Source: Cylicocyclus nassatus
Lineage: Eukaryota; Nematoda; Chromadorea; Rhabditida; Strongylidae
Length of the DNA stretch: 64,000 nucleotides
NCBI GenBank assembly: GCA_958299035.1
Contig: CATQJL010000112.1
Span: 81,548,636-81,612,635 of the forward strand
Direction of reading: 5' to 3'
The notes beneath the pieces were generated by a model. That model was not told where the DNA came from and searched no databases. It saw only the letters and a list, made by a program, of their open reading frames with translations. Positions within the stretch are counted from its first letter, which is position 1; every line of letters starts with the position of its first letter. The position numbers and the translations under genes were made by a program. Shown here piece after piece: positions 1-14,525 of the stretch.

Positions 1-129
1 GATTATAGCTAGTTGTAAAAGAATTAGCGATTCCGAGGACGTGATTCAGCTGGGCAAAAATTTCGCTGGTGTAGTTGGATCCGCGATCGGAAACTACTTC
101 GCTGGGGTGCGTGTTTGGAAATGACATCG

Positions 130-684
130 TTAATAAGTGCACGACTGTATTAAGTGGTTGGGAATCGGAGTGCATGTAATAAGTTTGCTGAAAGCACAAA
201 CTGTTTTGGAGATAAATCTATTACCATCGATAGACCGTGGGAGCGGTCCAATAATGTCGGTGTGTAACCGTTCGAATGGTCTTTGGGGGATTGGAAATGA
301 TCCTAATTCTTCACGAATTATTTGTCCAGATGGAGTTTTGATTTTCTGACAAACTGGACATGATTTAACATATCTTGCTACGTGATAAAAAATTCCCGGC
401 CAAAAGTATTTAGATTCTATGGCTCTTTTGGTTTTTCGAACTCCTAAATGCGAACCTAGAAGTGGGTTATTGTGAAAGACTTGTATGATCTTGTTTTGCA
501 TTTCTTTGTCTGTTATTACTAACTGAGGTTGTTTTCTGAATTTAGCATAAAGACAATTGTTGTATATTGTATATTTATTAAGAGTGTTTAAAGGCAGTGG
601 ATCGGCAAAACTTAACAGCTCAGGATTTTGACGCAGTAGGTTCCTTAACGCCCAAGTATGAAAACAGTGCAATCCCGGTTGCAC
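130..684 (-). pseudogene. Integrase fragment of the gypsy-type element
   Basis: The minus-strand frame has the integrase zinc-binding pattern (a histidine in a GSHLGVRKTKRAI context, then a CPVCQK cysteine pair) followed by the start of the catalytic core (LHTDIIGPLPRS, with the first acidic residue). The remainder of the DDE core is absent: the frame ends after about 184 codons and the sequence runs toward the window edge. The order of motifs matches Ty3/gypsy integrases. The fragment cannot encode an active enzyme. Confidence 0.85.
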
Positions 685-1038
685 AGCATGCCTTCCTTGC
701 CAAGAAAACTGCTCTCATACTTTCACGCGCAAGCCAATCTTACACGCGCCCGGTATAGTTGACAATTTCCTTCCCACCACTAGAGGCTGCCCGCCGCAAT
801 GCTATAACCATTGGGTTCTGCAACGAATCAGCGTCATCAGCCTTGCTCCACTCGTCCAACTTCGAAAGGAAGGGCATCGAAAAATGCAGGTTTTCGCCGT
901 TTTCAAGCAATCTAAAGAGGATTTTCGGGATCAGCGTATTGAATAACCAGGTGAGCAAAAACTTGACTAGTTTGAGATTTGCCGAGCCACTGCCTTTAAG
1001 AATTCATAGGAAGATTTCCCTCGAGGTTGTTTTCTTCG

Positions 1039-1834
1039 TTAAAAAATTTTATTAAGGTGCCATATTTTGATTGATTTTGAGATTGGCGATAAAGTATTAA
1101 TGTTAACTAGGGAGTTAATCTGGACGACATTCGTGGTAACTGTCGGGTATCGGCTCAAAGAGTCACACAACGTATTATGTTTGCCTGCTCGATATTCAAT
1201 TTTGAGGTCGTAGGCTTGAATGCTAAGGTATTTAGCTAGTCTACCGACTAGATCGGTTCTGTGCATCAAGGATTTGAGAGGAGCATGATCTGTAACCAAT
1301 GTTATGGATGCATTTGCGACGTATGGGTAAAAGTGTTTAAGTGCAAAAACAATAGCTAGTGCTTCTAGCTCTATGATAGCGTAGTTCTTTTCGTGTTTTT
1401 TAAGTGGGCGGCTACAGTATGCAATTGGGTGTTCTAGATTTATGTCTAAGTTAGTTTATAGCAGACAAGCTCCTACTTCAATTGTGGAAGCGTCGGTATG
1501 TATTACATAAGGTTGTCTCAAAGTTGGTGGGACTAAAACGGGTGCTTTGACTAGAGCACGTTTCAAGGTTTCGAAAACTTGCTGATGTTCGTCTGTCCAT
1601 TTGAATGGAATATTTTTTATAATAGTAACAAATTGTTGAGGGGGTGGCAATGAAAGAAAATCGGGGGATGAAGCGTCGAAAGTATGAGGCTGCGCCTAGA
1701 AAAGATTTGAGAGCTTTTGTGTCGTTTGGCGTTGGTATTTTTACTATACTGGCAATTTTGTCAGGGTTTAGACGGGTTCCTTTTTTACTGATTAGGACTC
1801 CAAGATATTGAACTTCTTTCTTGAAAAACAGCAT
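1039..1834 (-). pseudogene. RT C-terminus and RNase H fragments of the gypsy-type element
   Basis: Three overlapping minus-strand frames together resemble the RT thumb and RNase H of a Ty3/gypsy polyprotein. The 1478-1834 frame has the KSFLGAASYFRRFIPRFS-type connection. The 1456-1650 frame has FKWTDEHQQVFETLK and an IHTDAS motif containing an RNase H aspartate. The 1039-1299 frame carries VTDHAPLKSLM and the terminal LSRYP. The changes of frame between 1456 and 1834, and the stop near 1456, show that the copy is degenerate. Confidence 0.85.
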
Positions 1835-1984
1835 TTTTCAGGCGCTAGCTTCATTCCAAAGTTTCGAATCCGTATGAAAACTTCTTGGAGATCTCTAAGG
1901 TGTTCTTTGATAGAGTGGCGTGCAATTATTATGTCATCAAAATATGCGAAACAGCAGCTCTTAGTTCACGAATTAGAGAGTTTG

Positions 1985-2235
1985 CTACTCTTTGGAATGT
2001 ACCTGGAGCTCTAAACCTTGAGCCATTACAGTGAATTGGTAAAGTCCAAGAAATGACGTGAACGCAGTGCGTTCTTTATGTTTGGGTTCTAATGGAATTT
2101 GGAAAAATCCGCTTCTAAAGTCAAGAACGCTATGAAGTTCTTTTCCGCAAACAAAATCGATTATATCTTGGATATGGGGAATGCAGTAGGCGTAAACCTC
2201 GGTCAACAATCGCCCGAGGCAGGTACGAGAGGCGT
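1985..2235 (-). pseudogene. Reverse transcriptase palm fragment
   Basis: The minus-strand frame contains VLDFRSGFFQIPLEP and FTSFLGLYQFTVMAQGL, which correspond to the gypsy RT motif with the first catalytic aspartate and the following FG.YQF..MPFGL-like segment. The YVDD-type motif is not present in frame. Upstream codons are replaced at about 2238 by the terminus of a foldback repeat, so the RT is truncated by insertion. Confidence 0.8.
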
Positions 2236-2547
2236 CACCAGACTTGTGATAGTGGGAGCCGATTCTCCACCTACCTTCACTTTTGAGCTGGTACAGGGTG
2301 ACCACCTTTACTTTTCGATTTTGAAATTTTTTCTCTGAACGCTCGCCGTCGCTTACTGCGAGCACCCGAAGGCCACATCAGCATGGACGCATCTACGCCT
2401 CAGCACTCTCTACGACTTTGGAGAACTGAGCTTCGTGGTGATTTCGAATAATTTAAGACCTCTGACCCAACGGTCCTCTTTAGAGCCAACATCTGTGAAC
2501 CAGCGGCCCTTTTTAAGGCCACAATACCACAAACACAGCGGCATAAA

Positions 2548-4512
2548 CCTTATATATAAAGCTGAATGTCTGTTTGTATGTATGTCTGTCTGTCTGTCTG
2601 TCTGTCTGTATGTCTGTATGTATGTGTGTACGTATGTTCCGAATAGAAAATTCCATTTCTGAACCGATCCGGACCAAACTCGGCACACATACACTTCGGG
2701 CCCCAGCGGGTGTCATAGGCTACTTTTCGTCATCGATCGATATCGATTTATTGATTTTTTTTGCAGAGACCTACGGGGCTGGGATTTGGAACAAGGGGGT
2801 GAGTGAGCATGAGGATTCCGAATACCATGTTAGTTTTCAGCATTATCGACAACTTTTATCGATTTTATCGATCTTTGTGTAAAGTTTGACCTGCGGGGCT
2901 GGGAGTTTGCAAAGGGAGGTAATCGAGCATGCTGATTACGATTCCAATATTAGTTTGGCGCTATTCGGCTTTCCGTTCCCCAAAATTTTTTTGTCGTAGA
3001 GCTTGCTCAAACTTCTTGCATAAGGGTTATCTTACGTGCTGAAAACAGATATCACACTTTCTCCGCAGAACGTCCGCCCGTGTGGTTACGATAGGTGTAC
3101 CGTAGGAAGTCAAAATCATGAATTCGGCTGGAGTTCGGTCCAGAGAACTTAATCGACATGCTGATTACGAATTTCATACTCTCTCTGCATATTGGCACCT
3201 TTTCATAGAGTTATGGTGGTTATAGGTAGGGGGTCGAAAACATAGATATGCCTTAAACTTCGTCTAGGGTGGTCATTTAGCGCCCTGAACATGGATATCA
3301 TGCTGATATCGCACAATAGTGCATTATCTTGAGTTACGGTGGGTGTAGATGGGTCGAAGTTCCAGATTTGCTCGAAACCTTACCTGTAACGCACAAGTAT
3401 ACTGCTTATGAATATGATGCTTGCTCGTCATAAAGCATTAGTGAAGTTATGGTGAGTTGCAGCGTTTGAATGGACATTTTTCGCTTTCCGGCAATTTAGA
3501 TATCAGATATTCACAAAATGGGGAACGGTTGTTTAGCATGGCGGTCTCCATCGCCATCCTGATCCATCGCCGTCCTGATATCTGTCCCAAGTGTAATGCA
3601 CGCGGCAAATCTCCCTTCCCCTATTTTTGCTCAGGCAAAAGCCGCCGAAAGGTGTATCGCGCGCGGCAGTGGTCCTGTAAGGAAAGCATTACGGTCGTGG
3701 GAAACTTTTATACCACACGAAATGCCATTATCTTGGGGAATAAGCATGATATTCTTGAAACAGCACTTTAGGTAATTCCCTGCCAAGGTTTCAGGAGGGT
3801 TCATGATTTTTACCCGCTACCACGCAAAATTACTATGATATTCGTCATCAGCGGCTTGAATAACCCCCATATACCGAGCTTGAGCAAGACACACCATAAA
3901 AACATTTTAGGGCCCGGCAGTAGGGTACCCAGGATTCCGGCTCGGGGGGGGGGGGCGGCGAAAATTTTTTTCAGATGAAGGTGCGTGGCTTTAGCCACGC
4001 ACTCCGAAAAAATTTTAGGGTGGGCTTCTCAAAATTTTTGCGGGCCCCCAACACGCCCCCGAAAAAATTTTTTTTGTAAGGCTAATTTGGATTATTAAAA
4101 AAAATTTTTAAACTATTTTAATTGTTTACAAAAATACAAGTCACTTGCACATTTTTATAACCCATGTAAGTAACTTTCAAAAATTTCGCGACCCGTTCTC
4201 GGGCGGGGGCGCCCCCTCACTCCGCCCCTCCCCCTCCTCCCCCCCTCGGTACGCCACTGGGGCCCGGATAGCCGAATAACGCCATCAGTTTTTAGAATTA
4301 TCCTTACTTCTATAGATTTTATTGTTTTTTTTTTGCAAAGTTTGAGCTACGGGGCTGGGGGTTGGTGAAGAAGGTAGGTGAACATACTGATTACTCACAC
4401 AGCGGGAATAGGGAATTGCATATAGAGGTGGGCACAGGTAAAGGTGTACAGGGATAGAAATGGAAACTTCATCGTTTTTGACGGGCCGGGCAGAGCCGGG
4501 TAAGCCAGCTAG
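2548..4512 (+). mobile_element. Nonautonomous Helitron, copy A
   Basis: The 5' end matches TCTTATATATAAAGCTGAAT of the sister copies (here CCTTATA) and is followed by a TGTC/TCTG microsatellite. The 3' end has a GC-rich hairpin (CCGGGCAGAGCCGG) a few bases before a terminal CTAG. The flanks are A on the left and T on the right, as expected for Helitron insertion between A and T without duplication. The 1965-bp body has diverged tandem units with phrases such as GGTCGAAAACATAGAT and no Rep/helicase ORF. The 104-codon frame at 3457-3771 has no recognised domain. Confidence 0.75.
3918..4259. mobile_element. hAT-type MITE inserted in Helitron A
   Basis: The 342-bp element has terminal inverted repeats (left CAGTAGGGTACCC, right GGTACGCCACTG) and is flanked on both sides by GGGCCCGG, a perfect 8-bp target duplication typical of hAT elements. 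It carries an internal hairpin around GTGCGTGGCTTTAGCCACGC and G-rich and C-rich tracts near its ends. Closely related copies lie at 53010-53380 and 32782-33112. Confidence 0.9.
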
Positions 4513-5230
4513 TACTTTATAAACGTGTTAGTCAAATGGTGTATTTGCAAGTGAAACTCAGCTACATTCATGTTTATTGAGTAAATTTTGTTATAACGTA
4601 CTGCGAAGAAAGCAGATCGATCCATGTCGTATCCGCCCGGAACCAGAATTTTGAATGATAAAATGGCGAAAAATCATGCGAACTTTCCACTGTTATAAGT
4701 CTGGTGTTTGGAGATGTCAGCAACTGCGACTTCATAAGTTTTTAAGGGTAGGTGTCGTTCCAGATAGTTGAAGAATCAGGTCGATTTGATAAGTGGCTGT
4801 CGAGAACTAGAATTAAATTACGCCATTTTAGATTGCTTATGACAGCTAACATCTGAACTTTTATAAATCTTGAGTATGAAAGTATGCGATGTTGCGACTC
4901 CATAGGTTTGTAGAGTAAGGTTCTTGCCAGAGCGTGTTTTAGCCTACCCATCCGTTGAAACCCTGCCGACATTCAAGCCCTTGAAAATCAGGTAAAAAAT
5001 TTGCTTTTTCAAATTCAACGGCTCATGACTTTTTCAAAACTGCATGAATCGTGAATTGTGACTCCATAGGTAGGTCAGATTCTCCTTTTCAATAGCTTTC
5101 AGATGATGTATATTATGAGGCGGTTGGATGCTTCCTGCGCTTTAACTCGGGTTGGAGACTTTTCATCACTGAATCTCCACCTCGCCCATTTCAATGTACT
5201 GGCCTGAGGCCACCAGGGAAGTTCTGTGCC

Positions 5231-5647
5231 TGTATTCATCAACGAACCCAGTGGGTTCGCTATCCAATGAGTAGCCCTAACTCACGAGATCGGTATTCTC
5301 GAAGTTAAACGCATTTGAAAAATCGTGGCGATGGCGCGGTCGCGCGCGAAACGCACGCCACTTCCGGAAATCGCACTTTGTTGGTTTTCGTCCCTCATCG
5401 AATTGTTTTTTGCTTACTTATGGTAATATTTGGGCACTGGTGACTGAGCTGAACGCTGAAGTGATGCCTTCTTGTATGAGCGTTTCATGCTCCTGCTAGC
5501 GCGAAGTCCGCAACAAAAGCCGTCCTCACGATTCAATAAATGAATTTTAGTGAGTTCGCGAACCCAACAGTGCTTTTTATAAATATCGAACCCAGTGTTG
5601 TTTACGACCCACTGGAGTGAAACCGATCGGTTCGTTGATAAATACGG
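5231..5647. mobile_element. MITE with GTATTCATCAACGAACC inverted termini
   Basis: The left end reads TGTATTCATCAACGAACCC and the right end, reverse-complemented, reads CCGTATTTATCAACGAACC. The 0.4-kb interior has no convincing ORF. The element at 50641-51648 has the same terminal sequence, so this is a family. No clear target duplication was found. Confidence 0.6.
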
Positions 5648-5823
5648 TCATTGCTCTTCAGTATAGAATAGCAGAACCTAACTTGAAAAATGCTGAAGTG
5701 CTATCGTTCTGGGCGACTTATGCCTTTGCGACATTTAAACCTATGCCTACTCCTACTCCTGCCGATTAAAATAATTAAAATAATAACGCTTGATAATCGT
5801 AATCGAAGCAGAGAATCAACAAA

Positions 5824-5829
5824 TTTATT
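5824..5829 (-). promoter_or_regulatory. Candidate polyadenylation signal of beta-tubulin
   Basis: The minus strand reads AATAAA here, about 220 nt past the beta-tubulin stop codon. It is the first canonical hexamer noticed downstream of the gene, but the true cleavage site is not visible from sequence. Confidence 0.4.
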
Positions 5830-6049
5830 ACACCGTCTACATTTAACGACCCATTTGTGCCCAGAAGTACGATGGAGCGTCATCTGTAGGTCTGGTTTAG
5901 ATAGCAAACAACGCGCGAAAAGGATTTACCGGCACAATAGCTTTTTTATAAAAGCAATGCAAACAGAAGCATATACGACACAAGAAACGCAATCAATGTG
6001 TATTTCGCATTGACACAGAGAAACGAACAACGCAACACAGTCTGCTGGT

Positions 6050-10110
<4,061 letters not shown>

Positions 10111-10874
10111 GATTGCAGTAGAGAACTTCTACAAAATGTGCGATTTTGTAAGTGAAACGAAAATGAACACCACACAAACAACGACACCAGCCAGTTACGC
10201 AAGAGGCGAGCGCGAAATGAGAGGCACGCCGCTCTGAATTTGGGGCATCGACAAAGATAACACCGTAGTGGCGGCGCCTGCGCATCTTAGCGTTCATTTT
10301 TGAGCGCGAAATTAGAATCAGAGCGCGGCTGTCTACATGATTGTCAAGCGTTGTAAAGCTGTGTTGTTTACTCAGTTGCAATTGCAATATGCAAAAGATG
10401 CGGCTATTCTTAGCTGGGGCATGTCTTCCTAAAAGTAAGTCATTCTAAGAACAGGTTGTACTGTCTTTTTTCTTTTGCTTAATTTAGGGGACAAAATGGG
10501 GCTTTTGCAGGGTAGAGCAAGTGCGCAATTATAGACGGTTATGCTGGTTGGATGGATGGTGAAGGTTTAGGGAGAAAAAAATTAAGGGGGGGGGGGGAGG
10601 GGGAGGGGTATCAAAGTGTTTTGGGGAACCGATGGCGCATTTTTCGGTTAGTGTAATTTCCTGTTGAGATTATTCTTGGATAATATATTTCTCTCGTTCT
10701 GTCTATTTTATTTTCATTTGAAGACCGTCGCAGAGTAACGAGCTGTGTTGCCTTTGCGGCGCGATCTTGATGCCATCATATTGTATGTTTCGTATCGTTT
10801 CTGAGCTTACACTCTGTTTGGAAAAAATTACATAGAAAATCCATTGATGTAACGATATCTTTCAGATAATCTGA
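10111..10874. promoter_or_regulatory. Shared divergent promoter region, beta-tubulin and CNOT10-like gene
   Basis: This 764-bp stretch separates the start codons of two divergently transcribed genes, so it should hold both 5' regions. It contains a G-tract near 10587-10607 and T-rich segments. No TATA box or known operator can be called. A candidate 5' exon of the CNOT10-like gene may begin inside it, because a TTTCAG acceptor immediately precedes the proposed ATG. Confidence 0.45.
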
Positions 10875-13800
10875 ATGCCAACACCTGTGCCCAGCACTTC
10901 AGTGCCTAAATATGGAGGTCGCAATCAGGAGGTTGGTTGAATTCATCAATTCTTTTCAATCAATATGTTGGTGAATTCTTTTTTGCTTTAGACCTTTCTT
11001 ATGCAAGCGCTTTTTTGTTAGCCAACAGCGCATTTTGGGCAGTCCTAGCAATTATGACATGATTATTGCTTTGCAACAAAATAGTATGCTGTTCATACTT
11101 TACCCGCAATATGCTCTTTTTATGCATAACTAGGTGGCAAATTCGGCTCTGCCCAAAATTGCCCGGCGCTGTTGGTAATAATTCTGTAATCAGCATGTTC
11201 ACTTATCCATTTTTGTGTTTTTTTTTCTAAAATTTAAGCTCTCAAACCCACTGTTGTGTAGACCTCGACACGGCACCCAATTGACATCATGCGTCAGAAA
11301 TGGTTCTTGGTGTAAATGTAATGTTAACTACTTACCTCACACCTGTAATTAATATTTTTTCAACTTCTACTTCCTCCTCCTCTCTCTGGAGCTCGGAAAT
11401 GATTAACTCTTTTCTTTGCGCCTTTGCAGGCTGTAAAAAGTGTCTTGCTGCTTGTCTTGCTTACTTTCAAAAGAATTCTTATCTCCTTAGACATACTATT
11501 CAAACCGCGGTAAATTATGACAATTCAAACCTTCTCATTATTGATAGTTTCTAAGATTCTAGTTGACCGCGGATCAAGTTTTCCTTCTGTACCGAAAAGG
11601 AGTGACAGAGCAACGTAAAGGAAATTTTTCTCTCGCTCTACATTGTCTACAGCCACTTATCCCATTTTTCTGCAATACGCCTTTGATTTGGGTGCGAATA
11701 ATCGAGATCGGTATTCGACTTCTGTACTACAGAGTGGGTTCGTTCTCCCCATTTCCATTTTTTTGTTTTTACTTAGTCATTTCTATTTTTAAAACTCGAG
11801 CTATTGCTGTAGGATAATGTCAACGAAGGAAGAATAGTGGAGGTCTATGGCTCTGGTCGGACGCGCAGAGCTGTCCTCGCACCGAAAGGTCACAGCGATG
11901 GCCCTCGCCCTTCAGCGGCCTTTTATGCGCAGTGAGATTTAGTGGATTTGCTCTACTTACTACATGGTTATTGTCCACGATTCTAGGATAGCTGATCAAG
12001 CAGGTATTACGGAAGACTACTTGGAAAGTATTGCTGGAGTACTATTATCCTTGACACATAAAACAAAAAACCGACAGCTGCGGATCACGAGCCTCTCCCT
12101 TGCTGCCTATGTGGCCTTGAAAATGAGACGGTACCAGTGAGTTGCATTGCTTTTTACGATGTTGTAAACTACGTCTTGTAACTCCTTAGAAATGAACGCT
12201 GATTCCGACTTTTAGCTCAACCATTTCCAACCTTTTTACTTTAACTCACTTCTCCAATTTCTAGGACCGTCAAGTGCTATTTAAGGTTTTGTGTATTATT
12301 TCTAGTTTTCCGCACTTGTACTGAACTTCTAGTTTCTACAACTCCCATTCGCAAGTGTTCTCATAAATTTGACCTTTCAGTTATGCTGCGGATCTAGCGC
12401 ACAAAATGATTGATGAAGAAGAATCCGTAGGCAACTGTAGTATGACTGCTTCCATGTATTTGGTAAGTGTGAATTCAATTTAGGTTTTTGTTTTCATCTG
12501 TTCACTTATTGAGTATTAGTTCTTTTTGTTATTTTCAAAGTAAGAAGTTCCCTGCGGATGGTCGTCAAGTTCAGAATGTTTTGTTATCCTTGAAGAGAAA
12601 CGGTTGCTGTTGTTTTGGGTACCAGACTTATCTCCTTGCACCGCTTCATCCGATTCACCTTTTCGCTACTAGTCAGATCACTGAACTGACCGATAGCGAA
12701 TGGGGTGAATCGGATGGACCGAGTAAGTCTGGCACCTACCTTGCTAATACATCATGGTTACTTTTGAAACCTATATCCGATTACGCGCCTTCGAGATAGC
12801 GATTATTATTATTTTAAAGGATTAGTGTACATCTGAATAGCTTTTCGGAGTTTTCACTTCTGTTCCTCTCAAGCAACTGCTATTGTTGTGTATCCAGGGG
12901 AAAATCAAAGCATTGATCCTTTCCAGGTGACCGCGGTAGTCATCGAAAAGTGCCAACTTCAGTAGCCTCTTCATATACACAAAAAATGCTTTCGGCGTAT
13001 GCCCGAAATGGGTATATACTCCCCTTATCCAATAGCCGGGCCTTGTTTATCCTCAGGTCCCTCACCCTTGATAGCCTTTCTTTACCTGATGCTACCATCA
13101 CCGCTAGATGATAACGGGAGTTTTCTCGCTGCAAATCACCCCTTATCATCACCACTGTCATCTACCAAGGTTAATTTCCCACCCTTCCAACCAAGCCCTC
13201 TACCCTGGGGCTGGCAAATAGGTACCAAAGTATTCTGGGAAGCGCTAAGTTACTGATCCGTCGAGTAAAAGTTTGCAACATTTAGCAGTATCTCGATGGG
13301 GTAGAATGCGTGGCGCAACCCGCACCGTATTGAAAATGGCGAATCCTACTTTTTGGGAGCTCTATCACCATATCATCGTAACTTTTGTTGATAAATAATG
13401 TTTAGATGGAGTGTATGGTATCCACCGGTCCTTTCGATATTGCTCTCAAGGTGATGAACGTAGAATCTAACGAAAGTCAAGCAGGAGAGTGTGGCTCGTA
13501 CCCGATATGGGCTGTCATCAATCGATGTATAGTTCTTTGTGCGAACAGGAAGTACTCCGAGGCTGAGGCACTATATAAAGTCAGCTCATATCTCGTAATT
13601 CTGCTGTTAGTGATAGCCCTGTTTCTTTCCAGGAGATACAAGAGTCAACTTCTGCGAACGAATTATATAGAAGAACCGTTCTGGCCCTTGGAATTTTTAT
13701 TTACTCGAAACTGAGTCGTGCGCAGGACGCATTCCAATTGATCGAAGACTTGCGAAAAACACAAGATGATGAAGATCGTCACGTAACTCGAGAGGTCACC

Positions 13801-13933
13801 TTTCGAAAACTTATACATCAAAATTCCGCTATTTGAACTGGTTTATGTTTAGAGTGGGCGTCTGAACACAGCAGAGGACCCAATGTTAGTTTTGGCACGG
13901 ATAGAGGCGGAAAGAGAGTTACCGATTGTGTGA
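10875..13933 (+). CDS. CNOT10-like TPR subunit of the CCR4-NOT complex (N-terminally short model)
   Basis: CNOT10 is a TPR scaffold that joins CNOT11 to the CCR4-NOT mRNA deadenylase. Exons: 10875-10931, 10992-11016 (tentative microexon), 11430-11509, 11563-11733, 11813-11931, 11987-12136, 12381-12462, 12545-12602, 12927-13108, 13406-13579, 13633-13794, 13853-13933. Phases sum to 446 codons plus stop. Family resemblance is clearest in LLYRKGVTEQRKGNFSLALH with a following LIWVR, in EGRIVEVYGSGRTRRAVLAP, and in the helical ITSLSLAAYVALKM segment. Human CNOT10 is about 744 aa. The N-terminal third is missing and there is no room for it before the divergent tubulin gene. The 13108/13406 junction has no GT donor and reaches TGA at 13109. 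The gene may be truncated, partly mis-modelled or affected by an assembly error. Exons 1, 2 and 8 are the weakest. Confidence 0.65.
11130..11207 (-). mobile_element. Helitron 3'-end remnant in a CNOT10-like intron
   Basis: In minus orientation the segment ends in CTAG preceded by a degenerate GGGCAGAGCCGAATTTGCCA hairpin region, like the other Helitron copies. It also retains the GTAATCAGCATGTTCACTTA stretch found next to the 3' ends of copies C and D. The rest of the element is gone. Confidence 0.55.
12618..12740. repeat. Short imperfect palindrome in a CNOT10-like intron
   Basis: GGTACCAGACTTA and CATCCGATTCACC on the left pair with GGTGAATCGGATG and TAAGTCTGGCACC on the right, giving a hairpin of about 120 nt with a central loop. 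It is probably a small MITE. Confidence 0.65.
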
Positions 13934-14525
13934 CTTTTTTCTTTGTTAGATTTATGATTTCACTGTTGACCGTTCTTTTTCTTTGCGGTTAGTAATGGTT
14001 TATCGATAATGTTATGCTGTTCTGGAGATTCTTTTTTATAATTTTCATTCCTGTAGGTTGATCTATAATGTTCAGCTCAGGTTTCAAATGTGACCTCTTC
14101 GTAAGCTTTAATATGCGGGTTTGTCTCATATTCTTTCTTCACATCCCCCACTTTGTTTTGTAGGTGTTTTTGTCATGCTTTGTCGACGATAATTCTATGT
14201 ATGTTGCAATACAAGTTTTTACGCAATGTGTGCTCAACAATTTTGACACGACAAAAAGCTTTCTTAGCATACTATCTTGATATATTGGTGATGCATGGGA
14301 GTTCTGCCTTTATGTTCATGTATTTAACGCTGCCTTATCAATTTGTTTACCAATTTCTATTCAGAAGATAAATTGGAGGACGCTACCTAGTTTAGGGAAT
14401 GCGTCTTTATCCAGGATTTTTGCTTTCATACTCATTTTTTATCTTAAAAAGAATCCCGATTACGCCTATATTTAGCCCTTTTAATTTCAGAAATTCCTAG
14501 TTTTCCTCTCGCCTCTTCGCATTGT

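Larger units (their letters stand above)
1..2238 (-). mobile_element. Decayed Ty3/gypsy-type LTR retrotransposon, pol region
   Basis: Reading the minus strand gives reverse transcriptase, RNase H and integrase fragments in that order, which is the Ty3/gypsy pol order. The frames are broken by stops and shifts. The reverse transcriptase is cut off near 2238, where a foldback repeat begins. No LTR, gag or protease was recognised, and the element continues beyond the left window edge. About 690-1040, between RNase H and integrase, matches no pol motif and may be an insertion or linker. The copy is judged inactive. Confidence 0.85.
2239..5222. mobile_element. Old half copy of the foldback (hAT-like) element, split by a Helitron
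   Basis: The segments 2239-2547 and 4513-5222 are colinear with one arm of the intact foldback element at 39371-41210. They share the terminal CAGACTTGTGATAGTGGGAG-like end, the CCTTCACTTTTGAGCTGGTA segment, the CCAACGGTCCTCTTTAGAG segment and the repeated GTTGCGACTTCATAGGTTTT-like motifs, and the half copy stops at what is the centre of the intact palindrome. The second arm is missing. A Helitron (2548-4512) interrupts it, so this copy is older than the Helitron. Confidence 0.75.

Noticed and set aside
3457..3771. 104-codon ORF with a CPKCNARGK segment inside Helitron A
   Set aside because: Looks zinc-finger-like but has only one cysteine pair in a useful place and lies in diverged tandem repeats; no relative recognised.
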